In this document: in pieces, positions 12,587-23,700 of the stretch
Numbering within the stretch: the stretch's first letter is position 1
Layout: each line of letters starts with the position of its first letter
DNA from: Asterias rubens
Lineage: Eukaryota > Echinodermata > Asteroidea > Forcipulatida > Asteriidae
Direction: 5' to 3'
Assembly: GCF_902459465.1 (NCBI RefSeq)
Contig: NW_022985721.1
Location: forward strand, 1-64,000
DNA: 64,000 bases
The notes under the pieces: generated by a model
Database searches by the model: none
The model's input: only the letters and a program-made list of their open reading frames with translations
Told to the model about the DNA's origin: nothing
Translations under genes and position numbers: made by a program

Positions 12587-14950
12587 ATGGTAATGAATGA
12601 GGAGTCAAGTAATTTACTCACCTTGAACACTCACAAGGGACTGTACAAAATGAACCGCCTAGCGTTTGGTGTGTCGTCAGCCCCTGCAATGTGGCAACGC
12701 TCAATGGAACAAATTTTGCAGGGCATTCCAGGGGTACAGTGCATCCTGGATGATATGATAATCACTGGCCGCAATGACACAAAGCACTTACACAATTTGG
12801 AAAGAGTGCTCAAGGTCCTGCGTGATCGCGGACTGCGACTTAATAAGTCGAAATGCGAGTTCTTTAAGAAGAAGGTGATCTACTGTGGGCATGCAATTGA
12901 TGCCAATGGATTACACAAGACCCAGGAAAAGATACAAGCGGTCAACAATGCTCCACCTCCTACGAATGTTAGTCAGGTTCGCTCGTTCCTCGGACTCATT
13001 AACTATTATCATCGTTTTTTGCCTGACTTGGCAACAGTGTTACATCCACTTAACCAGTTGCTAGAGAAGAATCGCAAGTGGGCGTGGACCCCTGGTTGTG
13101 ATAAGGCATTCAAAGTTGCTAAGACATTGATTACATCTGATGAAGTGCTAACACAATACAATCCAGCCTTGCCAGTAAAGTTAGCTTGTGATGCTTCGCC
13201 TTATGGATTGGGCGCTGTCATGTCGCATGTAATGCCCAATAACACCGAGCGACCAATTGCGTACGCTTCTCGCACGCTTTCCTCTGCTGAGCGTAATTAC
13301 TCTCAAATTGACAAGGAAGCTTTGGCACTAGTTTGGGGTGTCAAAAAGTTTAATATCTATCTACAGGGACGGAAGTTTACATTGGTTACGGATCATCAAC
13401 CACTCACTTCCATCTTCCATCCTGCTAAGAGTGTTCCCACGACAACAGCATCACGTATGGTGCGATACGCTCTTTTTCTTGCTAGTCACGACTACGAAAT
13501 AGAATACAAGAACACCACTAAGCACTGTAATGCGGATGGACTTTCGCGACTGCCAGTACCTGAGGTTCGGACTGAAGACATTGACCCGGATGATCTTCTC
13601 CACATGTCTCAGCTGGAGAAAATGCCAGTCACTAGTGCTCAAGTACGCAAAGAAACGGCTCGCGATATTGTGCTCTCCCAAGCTTGTGAATTCACCATGA
13701 AAGGATGGCCGAACACATATGACGCTGAACTTAAACCCTTTAACGTACGCAGGAATGAACTTTCACTGCACGATGGATGTCTTATGTGGGGATTACGTGT
13801 GATAATTCCACTAAAACTACGTGAGACCATTCTCGCTGAGTTGCATCAGGGTCACTTGGGAGTTGTCAAAATGAAAAGTCTCGCTCGTGGATATGTGTGG
13901 TGGCCCGGACTCGATAACGACATTGAACTACTTGCGAAAGGTTGTGCTGGATGCCAAAAAGTACAGCACAATTCCAAGTCAGCACCACTCCACACATGGG
14001 AGTGGCCCACAACACCATGGCAGCGTATTCATGTTGACTATGCGGGCCCATTTTTTGGCCAAATGTTTCTTGTAGTTGTGGACGCCCACTCCAAGTGGCC
14101 TGAGGTTGTGAGTACGAAATCTGCAGACTCTACGCGCACAATTGAAATTCTACGCAGCATTTTTGCACGGAATGGAGTGCCAGAGCAGTTAGTCAGCGAT
14201 AACGGCCCACAGTTTACATCGGACGAGTTTCAAACATTTCTGAAGCGTAACGGGATAAAGCATATTACATCTGCCCCGTACCACCCTTCTACGAATGGGC
14301 TCGCTGAACGATTCGTTCAAACCTTCAAACAAGCGCTGAAATCAATGAGTGGGGAGAAGGGTTCCACAGCAGCCAAATTGGCTAACTTTCTGTTTGCATA
14401 CAGGAGTGCCCCACACAGCACGACCGGACAATCTCCAGCAATGTTGTTCTTAGGGAGAAACCTTCGTTCACGATTGGATATTCTAAAGCCTAATGTCCGT
14501 CGCCATGTCAACAACAAGCAAATGGATCAGACTGCGTCACACACATCTGCCAATACAACGCGTGAGTTTCACATTGGTCAAACTGTCTCTGTACCCGACT
14601 ACAGAGGCAATCAAAAATGGATACCTGGTGTGGTACATGCTCGCACTGGACCTGTGTCCTATGAAGTTTGTGTCGGTCCAAACATGATCTGGCGCCGCCA
14701 TATTGACCAACTTCTCGACTCGCACATTGGGAAACCCCCTAATCTCAATGTACCTGTACCCTATGATGTTATACCACAGATCGTACCATCGGAAATGGAC
14801 AATCCTACACCAACACCAGTTGAACCAGACCTAACTGAACCTAGTGAAACGTCATCACCTACTAAACCTTCCATGTCGGGTAGTCCTCATGTTGTTGAAC
14901 GTCGCTACCCCGCACGCGAACATAAACCTCCTGATAAACTCAATTTATAA
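12587..14950 (+). pseudogene. Reverse transcriptase, RNase H and integrase segment
   Basis: A 787-codon open segment continues pol. The RT palm has an LDD box at about residue 56 (ILDDM, with isoleucine where YLDD-type elements have tyrosine). RNase H is recognised from DASPYGLGAV, then IDKEALALVWGVKKF and TDHQPL. Integrase has a zinc-binding HHCC arrangement (LHQGHLG ... CAGCQKV). Its catalytic core has aspartates in HVDYAGP and VSDNGPQ and the glutamate in NGLAERF. A GPVSYEV module and a proline-rich tail end the protein. All catalytic acids I can identify are intact, so this segment has decayed less than the 5' part. Confidence 0.93.
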
Positions 14951-15202
14951 CTGACTGCACATAAAAACCAAACAAAAGAAGACGATTTTGTTTAAAGTCA
15001 AAGTTAAGGTGTTTTATTCAACAAACAAAAATGTTGCCATGGATTACTTTGATATTTAATGGACTTTACTCATTTTTGGATGTTCACTCAAACAAGTTGT
15101 TTTGAACTGTTGTTTACCTACATTTAATGGATCACTGTTTATTATTGGTTTTACCGGACTTGTTGAACATTGAAATCAACTTCATATTTAGTGGAGAGGA
15201 AT

Positions 15203-15402
15203 TGTGATATATTTGCTTTGGCCCACTTGGTTACACCCAGCTCATAAATATTAAGTACTGTCTACTTTGCATACAGCTCATGTCAAAGGTCACACCATGA
15301 CCTGCATTCCCAGGTATAGTTAATAAAACGTTTTTCCAGTATGGCAGCTCCTTTGCACAGTGTGTGGATTATTGTCTACCATCCCACGCGAAATACACTA
15401 CA
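15203..15402 (+). repeat. Probable 3' LTR of the gypsy element
   Basis: A purine-rich tract (gtggagaggaa, 15191-15201) is followed by TGTGATATAT and the segment ends with ACTACA, giving TG...CA termini 200 bases apart. An AATAAA lies inside at about 15322. The 5' LTR is absent, so the ends cannot be checked by comparison. Confidence 0.55.
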
Positions 15403-15534
15403 GTTACCCTTAAAAAGTGACTAGCACTGTGACCCTGAAGGTAGCTGTGTAGAGAAGATGATGAAGAAATTTCAGTTTTAGATGTTGGAGGAAAACCCAA
15501 ACAGTTTATGTGTACAGTTCAGATTTATCTAAGT

Positions 15535-16035
15535 TCATGGTCTGGGTCTTGGTGTCAGACAATGGGGTCATGGTCTTGGTTCTGGAGGGACAGTCTTCGT
15601 CTTGGCCTCACAGAGGAGGTCTTGGTCTTGGTCTCCCCCTAGGAGGTTAGGTCTTTGTCTTGTCTCAGTCTTGGAGGGAAGGTCTCGGTTTTAAAGAGAT
15701 GGCCTTGGTTTAAATGTTAGGAGGGAGGTCTCTTGGTCTCGAACTTGAACATGAGTTCTTGGACTTGATCTCAATTTCTTGGTCTTGGTCACGATCTCAG
15801 TGCGGAGGTCTTGGTCTTGATTTTAAGCTACAAGGGAAGGTCTTGTTTTTTGTCTCGATCTTGGAGGGGAAGTCTTTGACTTGGTCTTGAGGTCTTGGTC
15901 TTGATCTCAGACGGAAGGTCTTGGCCTTGGTTTCGATCTTGGAGGTTAGGTTTTGGTCTTGGTCTCACAGAGAAGGTATCTGTCTTTGTATCAATCTTGG
16001 AGAGGAGTTCTTTGTCTCAATCTTCTTGTGGGATG
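15535..16035 (+). repeat. Degenerate GGTCTTGG/GGTCTCG tandem repeat
   Basis: About 500 bases are built from GGTCTTGGTCTTG and GGTCTCGATCTTGGAGG variants. The spacing is irregular, roughly 13 to 26 bases. The plus strand is depleted of A and rich in G and T. No long frame persists. Confidence 0.85.
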
Positions 16036-16099
16036 AGTATTGCTAATCTCAACATTTCATCTAGCCTGCACTAGTCATCATCAGCACTCACACTACCCT

Positions 16100-16452
16100 T
16101 TAAAGGAACACGTTGCCTTGGATCGGTCGAGTTGGTCTTTGAAAAGCGTTTATAACCGTTTGTTATAAAATGCATATGGTTAGGAAGATGTTTTAAAAGT
16201 AGAATATAATGATCCACACAAGTATCACTCGAAATTGCGTGGTTTTCCTTTACCTCGTCGTCAAACACGGTCGGTCATTTATGGAAGTCAAATTTTTGAC
16301 TCCCATAAATGGCCCGCAAAGTAAAAGGAAAACCACGCAATTTCGAGGCAAATTTGTGTGGATCATTGTATTCTACTTTTAAAACATCTTTCTAACCATA
16401 CGCATTTTATAACAAACGGTTACAAATGCTTTTCAAAGACCAACTCGACCGA
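16100..16452. repeat. Long hairpin element with TTAA end, right end truncated
   Basis: The left arm starts at TTAA (16100) with AGGAACACGTTGCC. The two arms are inverted copies for roughly 165 bases each (GGTCTTTGAAAAGC pairs with GCTTTTCAAAGACC; the centre is near TCAAATTTTTGA). The right arm stops at gaccga (16452). The last 30 or so bases that should mirror the left end are missing, replaced by another repeat. Confidence 0.85.
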
Positions 16453-16700
16453 GAAATAAGTAAAACAATGTCATGAAAAAAACGTTTTACATTCTAAAAT
16501 AATTTTCGTCTCATGATCACTGAGACAAAAATTATTTTCATGACATTGTGTTACTCATTTCTCAAAAACTGCAGCACCTCAGCAAGTAATATTTTCAGGG
16601 TAGCTTTCTACTATCATTATCTTCAAACTGTAAATTTGGTGTAAATCAGAGACATTGTGTTTTTATCCTACAAACAGTACATAGACCCTTTAAAGGCTTG
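16453..16700. repeat. Second inverted-repeat element abutting the first
   Basis: caatgtcatgaaaa (about 16467) is mirrored by ttttcatgacattg (about 16540). Inside, ttttcgtctca pairs with tgagacaaaaa. The tail runs to ccctttaaa. No gene. Confidence 0.7.
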
Positions 16701-16815
16701 GGAAAGAGGAGACTGTTAAATCAGCCTTGATGGGAAGAATACTGCCCTCTGGTGGCGGATGGGGATGAGATAATAAGCTTCACTTTAATACCTGTTTTTG
16801 TTTTGTATATCTTAG

Positions 16816-16979
16816 GGAGAAGGACGACAAAGAGAAAGCTATGAAGCAAGAAACACTGCCAGATCTTCTCTCTAGTGACGTGCATCGGAAGATGATGAGG
16901 AAGAAATGGGAGGCTGAGGAGGAAGAAATGAGGAGCCGAGGTCCTGGGCCTCTTCACTACCAGAACCTCAAGTTTGATG
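16816..16979 (+). CDS. CCDC174: CCDC174-like protein, internal exon
   Basis: The exon lies between a pyrimidine-rich acceptor (tatatcttag) and a GTAAGG donor. Its 54 complete codons are very rich in K, E, D and M. The key match is LLSSDVHRKM...KKWEAEEEE followed by GPGPLHYQNL. This resembles the human CCDC174 region with LLSEDM, WEEEE and GPxHYEDI in the same order. CCDC174 is a nuclear coiled-coil protein linked to RNA processing (exon-junction complex interaction); that role is known for the family, not shown here. The phase is 1 at both ends, and it joins cleanly to the exon at 18925. Confidence 0.75.
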
Positions 16980-17000
16980 GTAAGGTGTAAGATAGGGTTC

Positions 17001-17351
17001 TTAAAGGCACTGGACACCTTTGGTAATTGTTAAAGACCAGTCTTCTCACTTGTTGTATCTCAACATATGCATAAAATAACAAACCTGTGAAAATTGGAGC
17101 TCAATAGGTCGTCGAAGTTGCCAGATAAGAATGAAAGAAAAACGCCTTTGTCGCATAAGTTGTGTCCTTTCAGATGCTTGATTTCGAGACCTCAAATTCT
17201 AAATCTTAGGTCTCGAAATGAAATTTCTCGAAAACTACTCAACTTCAGAGGGAGCCGTTTCTCACAATGTTTTATACTATCAACCTTTACCCATTTCTCT
17301 TTACCAACTGAGGTTTTATGCTAATAATTATTTTGAGTAATTATCCTTTAA
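17001..17351. repeat. TTAA-flanked MITE family A, right end eroded
   Basis: The left end TTAA-AGGCACTGGACACC is intact. The centre has the family's palindrome (gagacctcaaattctaaatc). The right end lacks the usual cagtgtccactgcct and ends at ctttaa. It lies 21 bases inside the intron after the 16816 exon. Confidence 0.85.
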
Positions 17352-17493
17352 ATGCCCCAGGCGGCCCTCATGCCTTCCTTTTGTAACGCAACGCCAGGCG
17401 GTTTCTCTGACTCCACTCACTACTGTGTACTCACTGCATGCACTCCCTCTCTCATTTATTTTTTTAGGACTCACTCCTGGATGAGGCAGTAGG

Positions 17494-17874
17494 TTAAAGC
17501 CATTGGACCCTTTCGGTACAGATAAAAAAATTAAAGTTCACAGATTTTCAAATAACTGACAGGGTTTACAGAAGGTAGTGGTGAAAGACTACTCTTGAAA
17601 TATTATTCCATGAAATGCTTTACTTTTTCACTTGAGAAAACAGTAAAACAGTATCAATTCTCGATAACGAGAATTACTGATTTATTTTAAACACATGTCG
17701 TGACATGGCGAAACAGGCGGATACAAGGGTGGGTTTTCCTCGTTATTTTCTCCCGACTCCGATGACCGATTGAGCCTAAATTTTCACAGGGTTTGTTATT
17801 TTATATAGAAGTTGTGATACAGGAAGTGTGGGCCTTGGACAATACTGTTTACCAAAAGGGTCCAATGGCTTTAA
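17494..17874. repeat. TTAA-flanked MITE family B, copy 1
   Basis: Structure is TTAA, AGCCATTGGACCC, about 350 bases, CCAATGGCT, TTAA. The interior contains atgtcgtgacatggcgaaac, then cgatgaccgattgagcctaa. It is non-coding. Confidence 0.9.
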
Positions 17875-18144
17875 AGGCAGTGTACACTATTGGTAATTAC
17901 TCAAAATAATTATTGGCATCAAACCTTTCTTGGTGACGAGTAATAGGGAGAGGTTGATGGTATAAATCATTTTGAGAAACGTCTCCCTCTGAAGAGCCAT
18001 AGTTTTCGAGAAAGAAGTAATTTTCCACGAATTTGATTTTGAGACCTTAGGTTTAGAACTTGAGGTCTCAACCATCATATGTTGAGGTTCACAATCTGTG
18101 AAGGCTAGTCTTTGACAATTACCAATAGTGTCCACTGCCTTTAA
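17871..18144. repeat. TTAA-flanked MITE family A abutting family B
   Basis: TTAA (17871-17874) serves both as the right flank of the family B copy and as the left flank of this element. The element starts AGGCAGTGTACAC and ends GTGTCCACTGCCT-TTAA (18141-18144). Confidence 0.9.
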
Positions 18145-18260
18145 CCATCACCAGAATGTGTGTATAATGAGTGCCACATAGCGACTCTTATCTGTTAGAG
18201 AGGACAATTCAATTCAGCACTTACATTACTTTATTGGGACTCTTGGTGCTGTGGTGTACT

Positions 18261-18425
18261 GGGCCTAATTTCATAGAGCAGAAAAATTTGCTTAGCATGA
18301 AATTTCTTCCTTTATTTTCTTCCTTTATAAAAACAGGATTACCAACCAAATTTCCACATGATTTTCAGGATAAGCAAACAACAGCTGAATACCAGTAACA
18401 AGAAATATGCAACAATGGAAATTAT
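18261..18425. repeat. Partial fold-back element, family C
   Basis: The left end (gggcctaatttcatagagca) and the aaacaggattaccaaccaaa body match the copies at 33648, 39716 and 51447. The right half is missing, replaced by part of a family A element (about 18425-18605). Confidence 0.75.
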
Positions 18426-18602
18426 TCCCATCTGAAAGCACACAAATTCGTCCAACAAGGTTGTTGTTTCTTTCATCATTTTCTCGCAACTTCGTTGACC
18501 GATTGAGCCCAAATTTTCACAAGCTTGTTATTTTATGCTTTTGTTGGGATACACCAAGTGAGAAGACTGTTCTTTGACAATTACCAAATGTGTACCTTCC
18601 CT

Positions 18603-18902
18603 TTGAAGGCAGTGGACACTGACATTATGAGAAACGGCTCCCTCTGAAGTAACATAGTTTTTGAGAATTTTGTTTTCCATGAGTTTGATTTCGAGACCTC
18701 ATATTAGATTTTGAGGTCTCAAAATCAAGCAGAAAGCACCCAATATTGTGTGACAAGGGTGTTTTCTGTCATTATTATCTTGCAACTTCGATGACCAATT
18801 GAGCTCAAATTTTAACATGTTCGTTATTTCATGCATATGTTGAGATACACTCAGTGAGAAGACTGGTCTTTGACAAACACCAAAAGTGTCCAGAGTCTTT
18901 AA
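18603..18902. repeat. MITE family A, degenerate copy
   Basis: It starts gaaggcagtggacactgaca and ends agtgtccagagtctttaa, just 22 bases before the CCDC174-like exon at 18925. The TTAA at the left end has mutated to TTGA. Confidence 0.8.
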
Positions 18903-18924
18903 TGCCAGTTTTGTTTCTGTTCAG

Positions 18925-19013
18925 AGGTGAGAGAGATGGGTGTCGGCTGCTTTGACTTCCCAAAGGATGAGGGAGAGAGAAAGATGGAGATGTTGAGTCA
19001 TCTTAGAGACGAG
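18925..19013 (+). CDS. CCDC174: CCDC174-like protein, next exon
   Basis: Acceptor ttctgttcag and donor GTAAGA frame 89 bases. One base from the previous exon completes the first codon. The translation EVREMGVGCFDFPKDEGER matches the human RQLGVGYFAFARD segment that directly follows HYEDI. The exon ends with SHLRDE, where human CCDC174 has a similar MLRE end before TTDQRTKR. The later exons with that basic region should follow downstream on the plus strand, but I could not find them before the convergent PDE4 gene. Either they are short and missed, or the assembly or gene is interrupted by the repeats. Confidence 0.75.
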
Positions 19014-19038
19014 GTAAGAAGATAACATGATTTTTGTG

Positions 19039-19421
19039 TTAAGGGCAGTGGACACTATTGGGAATTGTCAAAGACTAGCCTTCACAATTGGTTTATCTCA
19101 ACATATACATAAAATAACAAACCTGTGAAAATTTGAGCTCAATCGGTCATCGAACTTGCGAGATATGAATGAAAGAAAAAAAACACCCTTGTCCCACGAA
19201 GTTGTGTGCGTTTAGATGGTTGATTTCGAGACCTCAAGTTCTAAATCTGAGGTCTCAAAATCAAATTCGTGGAAAATTACTTCTTTCTCGGACACTATGG
19301 CACTTCAGAGGGTGCCGTTTCTCACAATGTTTTATACCATCAACCTCTCCCTATTACTTGTCACCAAGAAAGGTTTTATGCTAACAATTATGTTGACACC
19401 AATAGTGTCCACTGCCTTTAA
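19039..19421. repeat. MITE family A, opposite-orientation copy
   Basis: TTAA flanks are at 19039-19042 and 19418-19421, with ends GGGCAGTGGACAC and GTGTCCACTGCCT. It begins 25 bases after the 19013 exon end. A further partial copy of the family continues to about 19610. Confidence 0.88.
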
Positions 19422-19964
19422 AGACCAGCATTCTCACTTGGTGTATCCCAACATTTGCATACAATAACAAACCTGTGAAAATTTGGGCTCAGTTGGTCTT
19501 CGAAGTTACAAGAAAATAATGAAAGAAAAAACACTCTTGTTGCACAACTTTGTGTGCTTTCAGTTGCATAACCTCTTTCTCAAAAACTACGTTACTTCAG
19601 AGGAAAACTATTAAGGAGATGTTTTCTCTGCAACCTTACTAGTTTTTACGGTACTTGTAGTTTAGCACTTGGATAAGCATAGCCTGAACATCTGACGCCA
19701 CACTTTGTGGCTCGCAAATAACACCAGAGACCGGCATCAAAAACTGGCGTGTGTTTTGACTTTTGTACTCATTAATTTCACATAGAGATACGCAGTCAAA
19801 TTCCATTGCAGACTTGACAGTAGTGTACTGTTTGGGCATAATGGGTGCACGTTTATCCAATATCATTGTATCCAATGGAATCACTGGATCTAGCGGCATG
19901 GACCTGAAAGACAGACCCCCAGTCTAGGATAGGCATCACAACCAGCCCTCAACCCACAACCCGC

Positions 19965-19966
<2 letters not shown>

Positions 19967-19999
<33 letters not shown>

Positions 20000-20330
20000 C
20001 CGTTTTTATATATCGCTTCTGACACCCGGAGGGCGTCCCAAAGCGCTTCACATTATTACCATGGTCACTGTGCCTTAAATCACTCCTTAAACCATCTCAG
20101 CTCCCTGGTGGGGAGTATGCAGCCTGTGCAACATCAATGTGCGCTACTCGGCTAAATCAATCACAAGAACCATCTCTGCCCTCACAGGTACACATTTACC
20201 CCTGGGTGGAGAGAAGCAATTTTAGTTAAGTGTCTTGCTCAGGGACACAAGTGTCACGACCGGGATTCGACCCACACTCTGCTGAACAGAAGCATCAGAG
20301 CTCTTATCCGCTCGGCCATGACACCCATAC
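19967..20330 (-). mobile_element. tRNA-derived SINE with (AAT)n tail
   Basis: Read on the minus strand, it starts with a tRNA-like head (ggccgagcggataagagctc). A B-box-like gggtcgaatcccgg follows, then a conserved body (gacacttgtgtccctgagca) and a tail ending gcgatatataaaaacgggtt plus (TTA)n. The same structure recurs at 32133-32547. Confidence 0.8.
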
Positions 20331-20483
20331 ATGTATATCACAACCCATAACCAGGCCTCGGCGGGTTTAAACCACTTGAGGGGTAGCTTTTTCGCCGCCC
20401 TTGTTGCGCAGATTTATGCCACTGACACGAAACAGTTATAAACGTGTAGCGCTTGAATAGGGCTTTCCTCTGGTGTATAGTAT

Positions 20484-20776
20484 GTGTGGATCAAAACATT
20501 TCTTGGGGTTCAAAATAACCTTTCTACTTTGAATTTCTCTCCAGAATGGCTAATATTGACGTCCGGAAAACACTCTTCGTGCCAACCATTCGGAGTAGGC
20601 TTGCTAAAACGTTTTTTTTTCGGACCAGATTATTTCGCTCGCCTATCAAGTTCAGGAATAATGGTCAAGTTCACAGACTCTGAGCGAACTTGTATGCCAA
20701 CCATTTTCGGCACCCCGTTTCCTGGCGTTTTCAAACTTGCCCAAAATTGCCGTAAATGGCTCCCTCCTTTGTCGGC
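20484..20776. other. Unique segment flanking the satellite
   Basis: An open plus-strand frame of 104 codons spans 20484-20798 and runs into the first monomers. It has no recognisable domain. Two related phrases (gtgccaaccattcgg and atgccaaccattttcgg) suggest an old internal repeat. Confidence 0.4.
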
Positions 20777-23700
20777 TTACAAGACTATAGCCTTGTGAAC
20801 ATTTTAGCGCAAAATTTGACTAGTACACAATACTTTTCAGGCAAAATTTTACAAGTACACAAGACTATAGCCTTGTGAACGTTTTGGCGCAAAATTTGAC
20901 AAGTACACAAGACAATAGTACACAAGACTATAGCCTTGTGAACATTTTAGCGCAAAATGTGACAAGTACACAAGACTATAAGCCTTGTGAACATTTTCAG
21001 GAAAAATTTGACAAGTACACAAGACTATAGCCTTGTGAACATTTTGGCGCAAAATTTGACAAGTACACAAGACAATAGTACACAAGACTATAGCCTTATG
21101 AATATTTTCAGGCAAAGTTTGACAAGTACACAAGACTACAGCCTTGTGAACATTTTCAGGCAAAAGCGCAAAATTTTACAAGCCTTACGAACATTTCCAG
21201 GCAAAATTTTACTAGTACACAAGACTATAGCCTTGTGAAATTTTTCATGCAAAATTTGACAAGTACACAAGACTATTATAGCCTTGTGAACATTTTCAGG
21301 CAAAATTTGCAGGTACACAAGACTATAGCATTGTGAACATTTTCAGGCAAAATTTGACAAGTACACAAGACTATAGCGTTGTGAAAATTTTAGCGCAAAA
21401 TTTGAATAGTACACAATATTTTTCAGGCAAAATTTGATAAGTGCACAAGACTATAGCCTTGTAAACATTTTCAGGCAAAAGCGCAAAATTGTACAAATAC
21501 ACAAGGCCTTGTGACAATTTCAGGCAAAATTTGACAAGTACACAAGACTATAGCCTTGTGAACATTTTCAGGCAAAATTGTACAAGTACACAAGACTATA
21601 GCGTTGTGAACATTTTAGCGAAAAATTTGACTAGTACACAATACTTTTCAGGCAAAATTTGACAAGTGCACAAGGCTATAGCCTTGTGACAATTTCAGGC
21701 AAAATTTGACAAGTACACAAGACTATATCCTTGTGAACATTTATAGGCAAAAGCGCCAAATTTTACAAGCCTTACGAACATTTCCAGGCAAAATTTGACT
21801 AGTACACAAGACTATAGCCTTGTGAAATTTTTCATGCAAAATTTGACAAGTACACAAGACTATTATAGCCTTATGAACATTTTCAGGCAAAATTTGCAGG
21901 TACACAAGACTATAGCATTGTGAACATTTTCAGGAAAAATTTGACAAGTACACAAGACTATAGCGTTGTGAACATTTTAGCGCAAAATTTGACAAGTACA
22001 CGAGACTATAGTACACAAGACTATAGCCTTATGAATATTTTCAGGCAAAGTTTGACAAGTGCACAAGACTATATCCTTGCGAACATTTTCAGGCAAAATT
22101 TGACAAGTACACAATACTTTTCAGGCAAAATTTGACAAGTACACAAGACTATAGTACACAAGACTATAGCCTTATGAATATTTTCAGGCAAAGTTTGACA
22201 AGTGCACAAGACTATATCCTTGCGAACATTTTCAGGCAAAATTTGACAAGTACACAAGGCTATAGCCTTGTGAAGGTTTATAGGCAAAAGTGCAAAATTT
22301 GACAAGCCTTGTGAACATTTTGGCGCAAAATTTGACAAGTACACAAGACTATAGCCTTGTGAACATTTTCAGGCAAAAGCGCAAAATTTTACAAATACAC
22401 AAGGCCTTGTGACAATTTCAGGCAAAATTGTACAAGTACACAAGACTATAATAGCCTTGTGAACATTTATAGGCAAAAGCGCAAAATTTGACAAGCCTTG
22501 TGAACATTTAATTTGACTAGTACACAATACTTTTCAGGAAAAATTTGACAAGTACACAAGAATATAGCCTTGTGAACATTTTGGCGCAAAATTTGACAAG
22601 TACACAAGAATATAGTACACAAGACTATAGCCTTATGAATATTTTCAGGCAAAATTTGACAAGTACACAAGACTATAGCCTTATGAATATTTTCAGATAA
22701 AATTTGACAAGTACACAAGACTATAGCCTTGTGAACATTTATAGGCAAAAGCGCAAAATTTGACAAGCCTTGTGAACATTTTATTTGACTAGTACACAAT
22801 ACTTTTCAGGAAAAATTTGACAAGTACACAAGAATATAGCCTTGTGAACATTTTGGCGCAAAATTTGACAAGTACACAAGACTATATATAGCCTTATGAA
22901 TATTTTCAGGCAAAATTTGACAAGTACACAAGACTATAGCATTGTGAACATTTTCAGGCAAAATTTGACAAGTACACAAGACTTTAGCGTTGTGAACATT
23001 GTAGCGCAAAATTTGACTAGTACACAATACTTTTCAGGCAAAATTTGACAAGTGCACAAGACTATAGCCTTGTAAACATTTTCAGGCAAAAGCGCAAAAT
23101 TTGACAAGCCTTGTGAACATTTAATTTGACTAGTACACAATACTTTTCAGGAAAAATTTGACAAGTACACAAGAATATAGCCTTGTGACAATTTCAGGCA
23201 AAATTTGACAAGTACACAAGACTATATCCTTGTGAACATTTTCAGGCAAAATTTTACAAGTACACAAGAACTTGTGAACATTTATAGGCAAAAGCGCTAA
23301 ATTTTACAAGTACACAAGACTATAGCGTTGTGAACATTTTAGCACAAAATTTGACTAGTACACAATACTTTTCAGGAAAAATTTGACAAGTACACAAGAC
23401 TATAGCCTTGTGAACATTTTGGTGCAAAATTTGACAAGTACACAAGAATATAGCCTTGTGAACATTTTGGCGCAAAATTTGACAAGTACACAAGAATATA
23501 GCCTTGTGAACATTTTGGCGCAAAATTTGACAAGTACACAAGACTATAGCCTTGTGAACATTTAAGCGCAAAATGTGACAAGTACACAAGACTATAGCCT
23601 TGTGAACATTTATAGGCAAAAGCGCAAAATTTGACAAGCCTTGTGAACATTTTATTTGACTAGTACACAATACTTTTCAGGAAAAATTTGACAAGTACAC

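Larger units (their letters stand above)
11541..15402 (+). mobile_element. Ty3/gypsy-type LTR retrotransposon, 5'-truncated and inactive
   Basis: Domain order is gag zinc-knuckle remnant, aspartic protease, reverse transcriptase, RNase H, integrase. This RT-before-integrase order is the Ty3/gypsy (Metaviridae) arrangement. The integrase C-terminus has a GPV-type module and no chromodomain, which fits the Mag/SURL-like lineages known from sea urchins; the lineage call is inference. Only the end of gag is present, and no copy of the 3' LTR sequence was seen upstream, so the 5' LTR and most of gag are gone. At least three lesions interrupt the reading frame: in-frame stops at 11871-11873 and 12575-12577, and a frameshift near 11980. 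The left boundary is approximate. Confidence 0.9.

Noticed and set aside
20484..20798. 104-codon plus frame beside the satellite
   Set aside because: It ends inside the satellite and shows no domain or splice support; kept only as a described segment.
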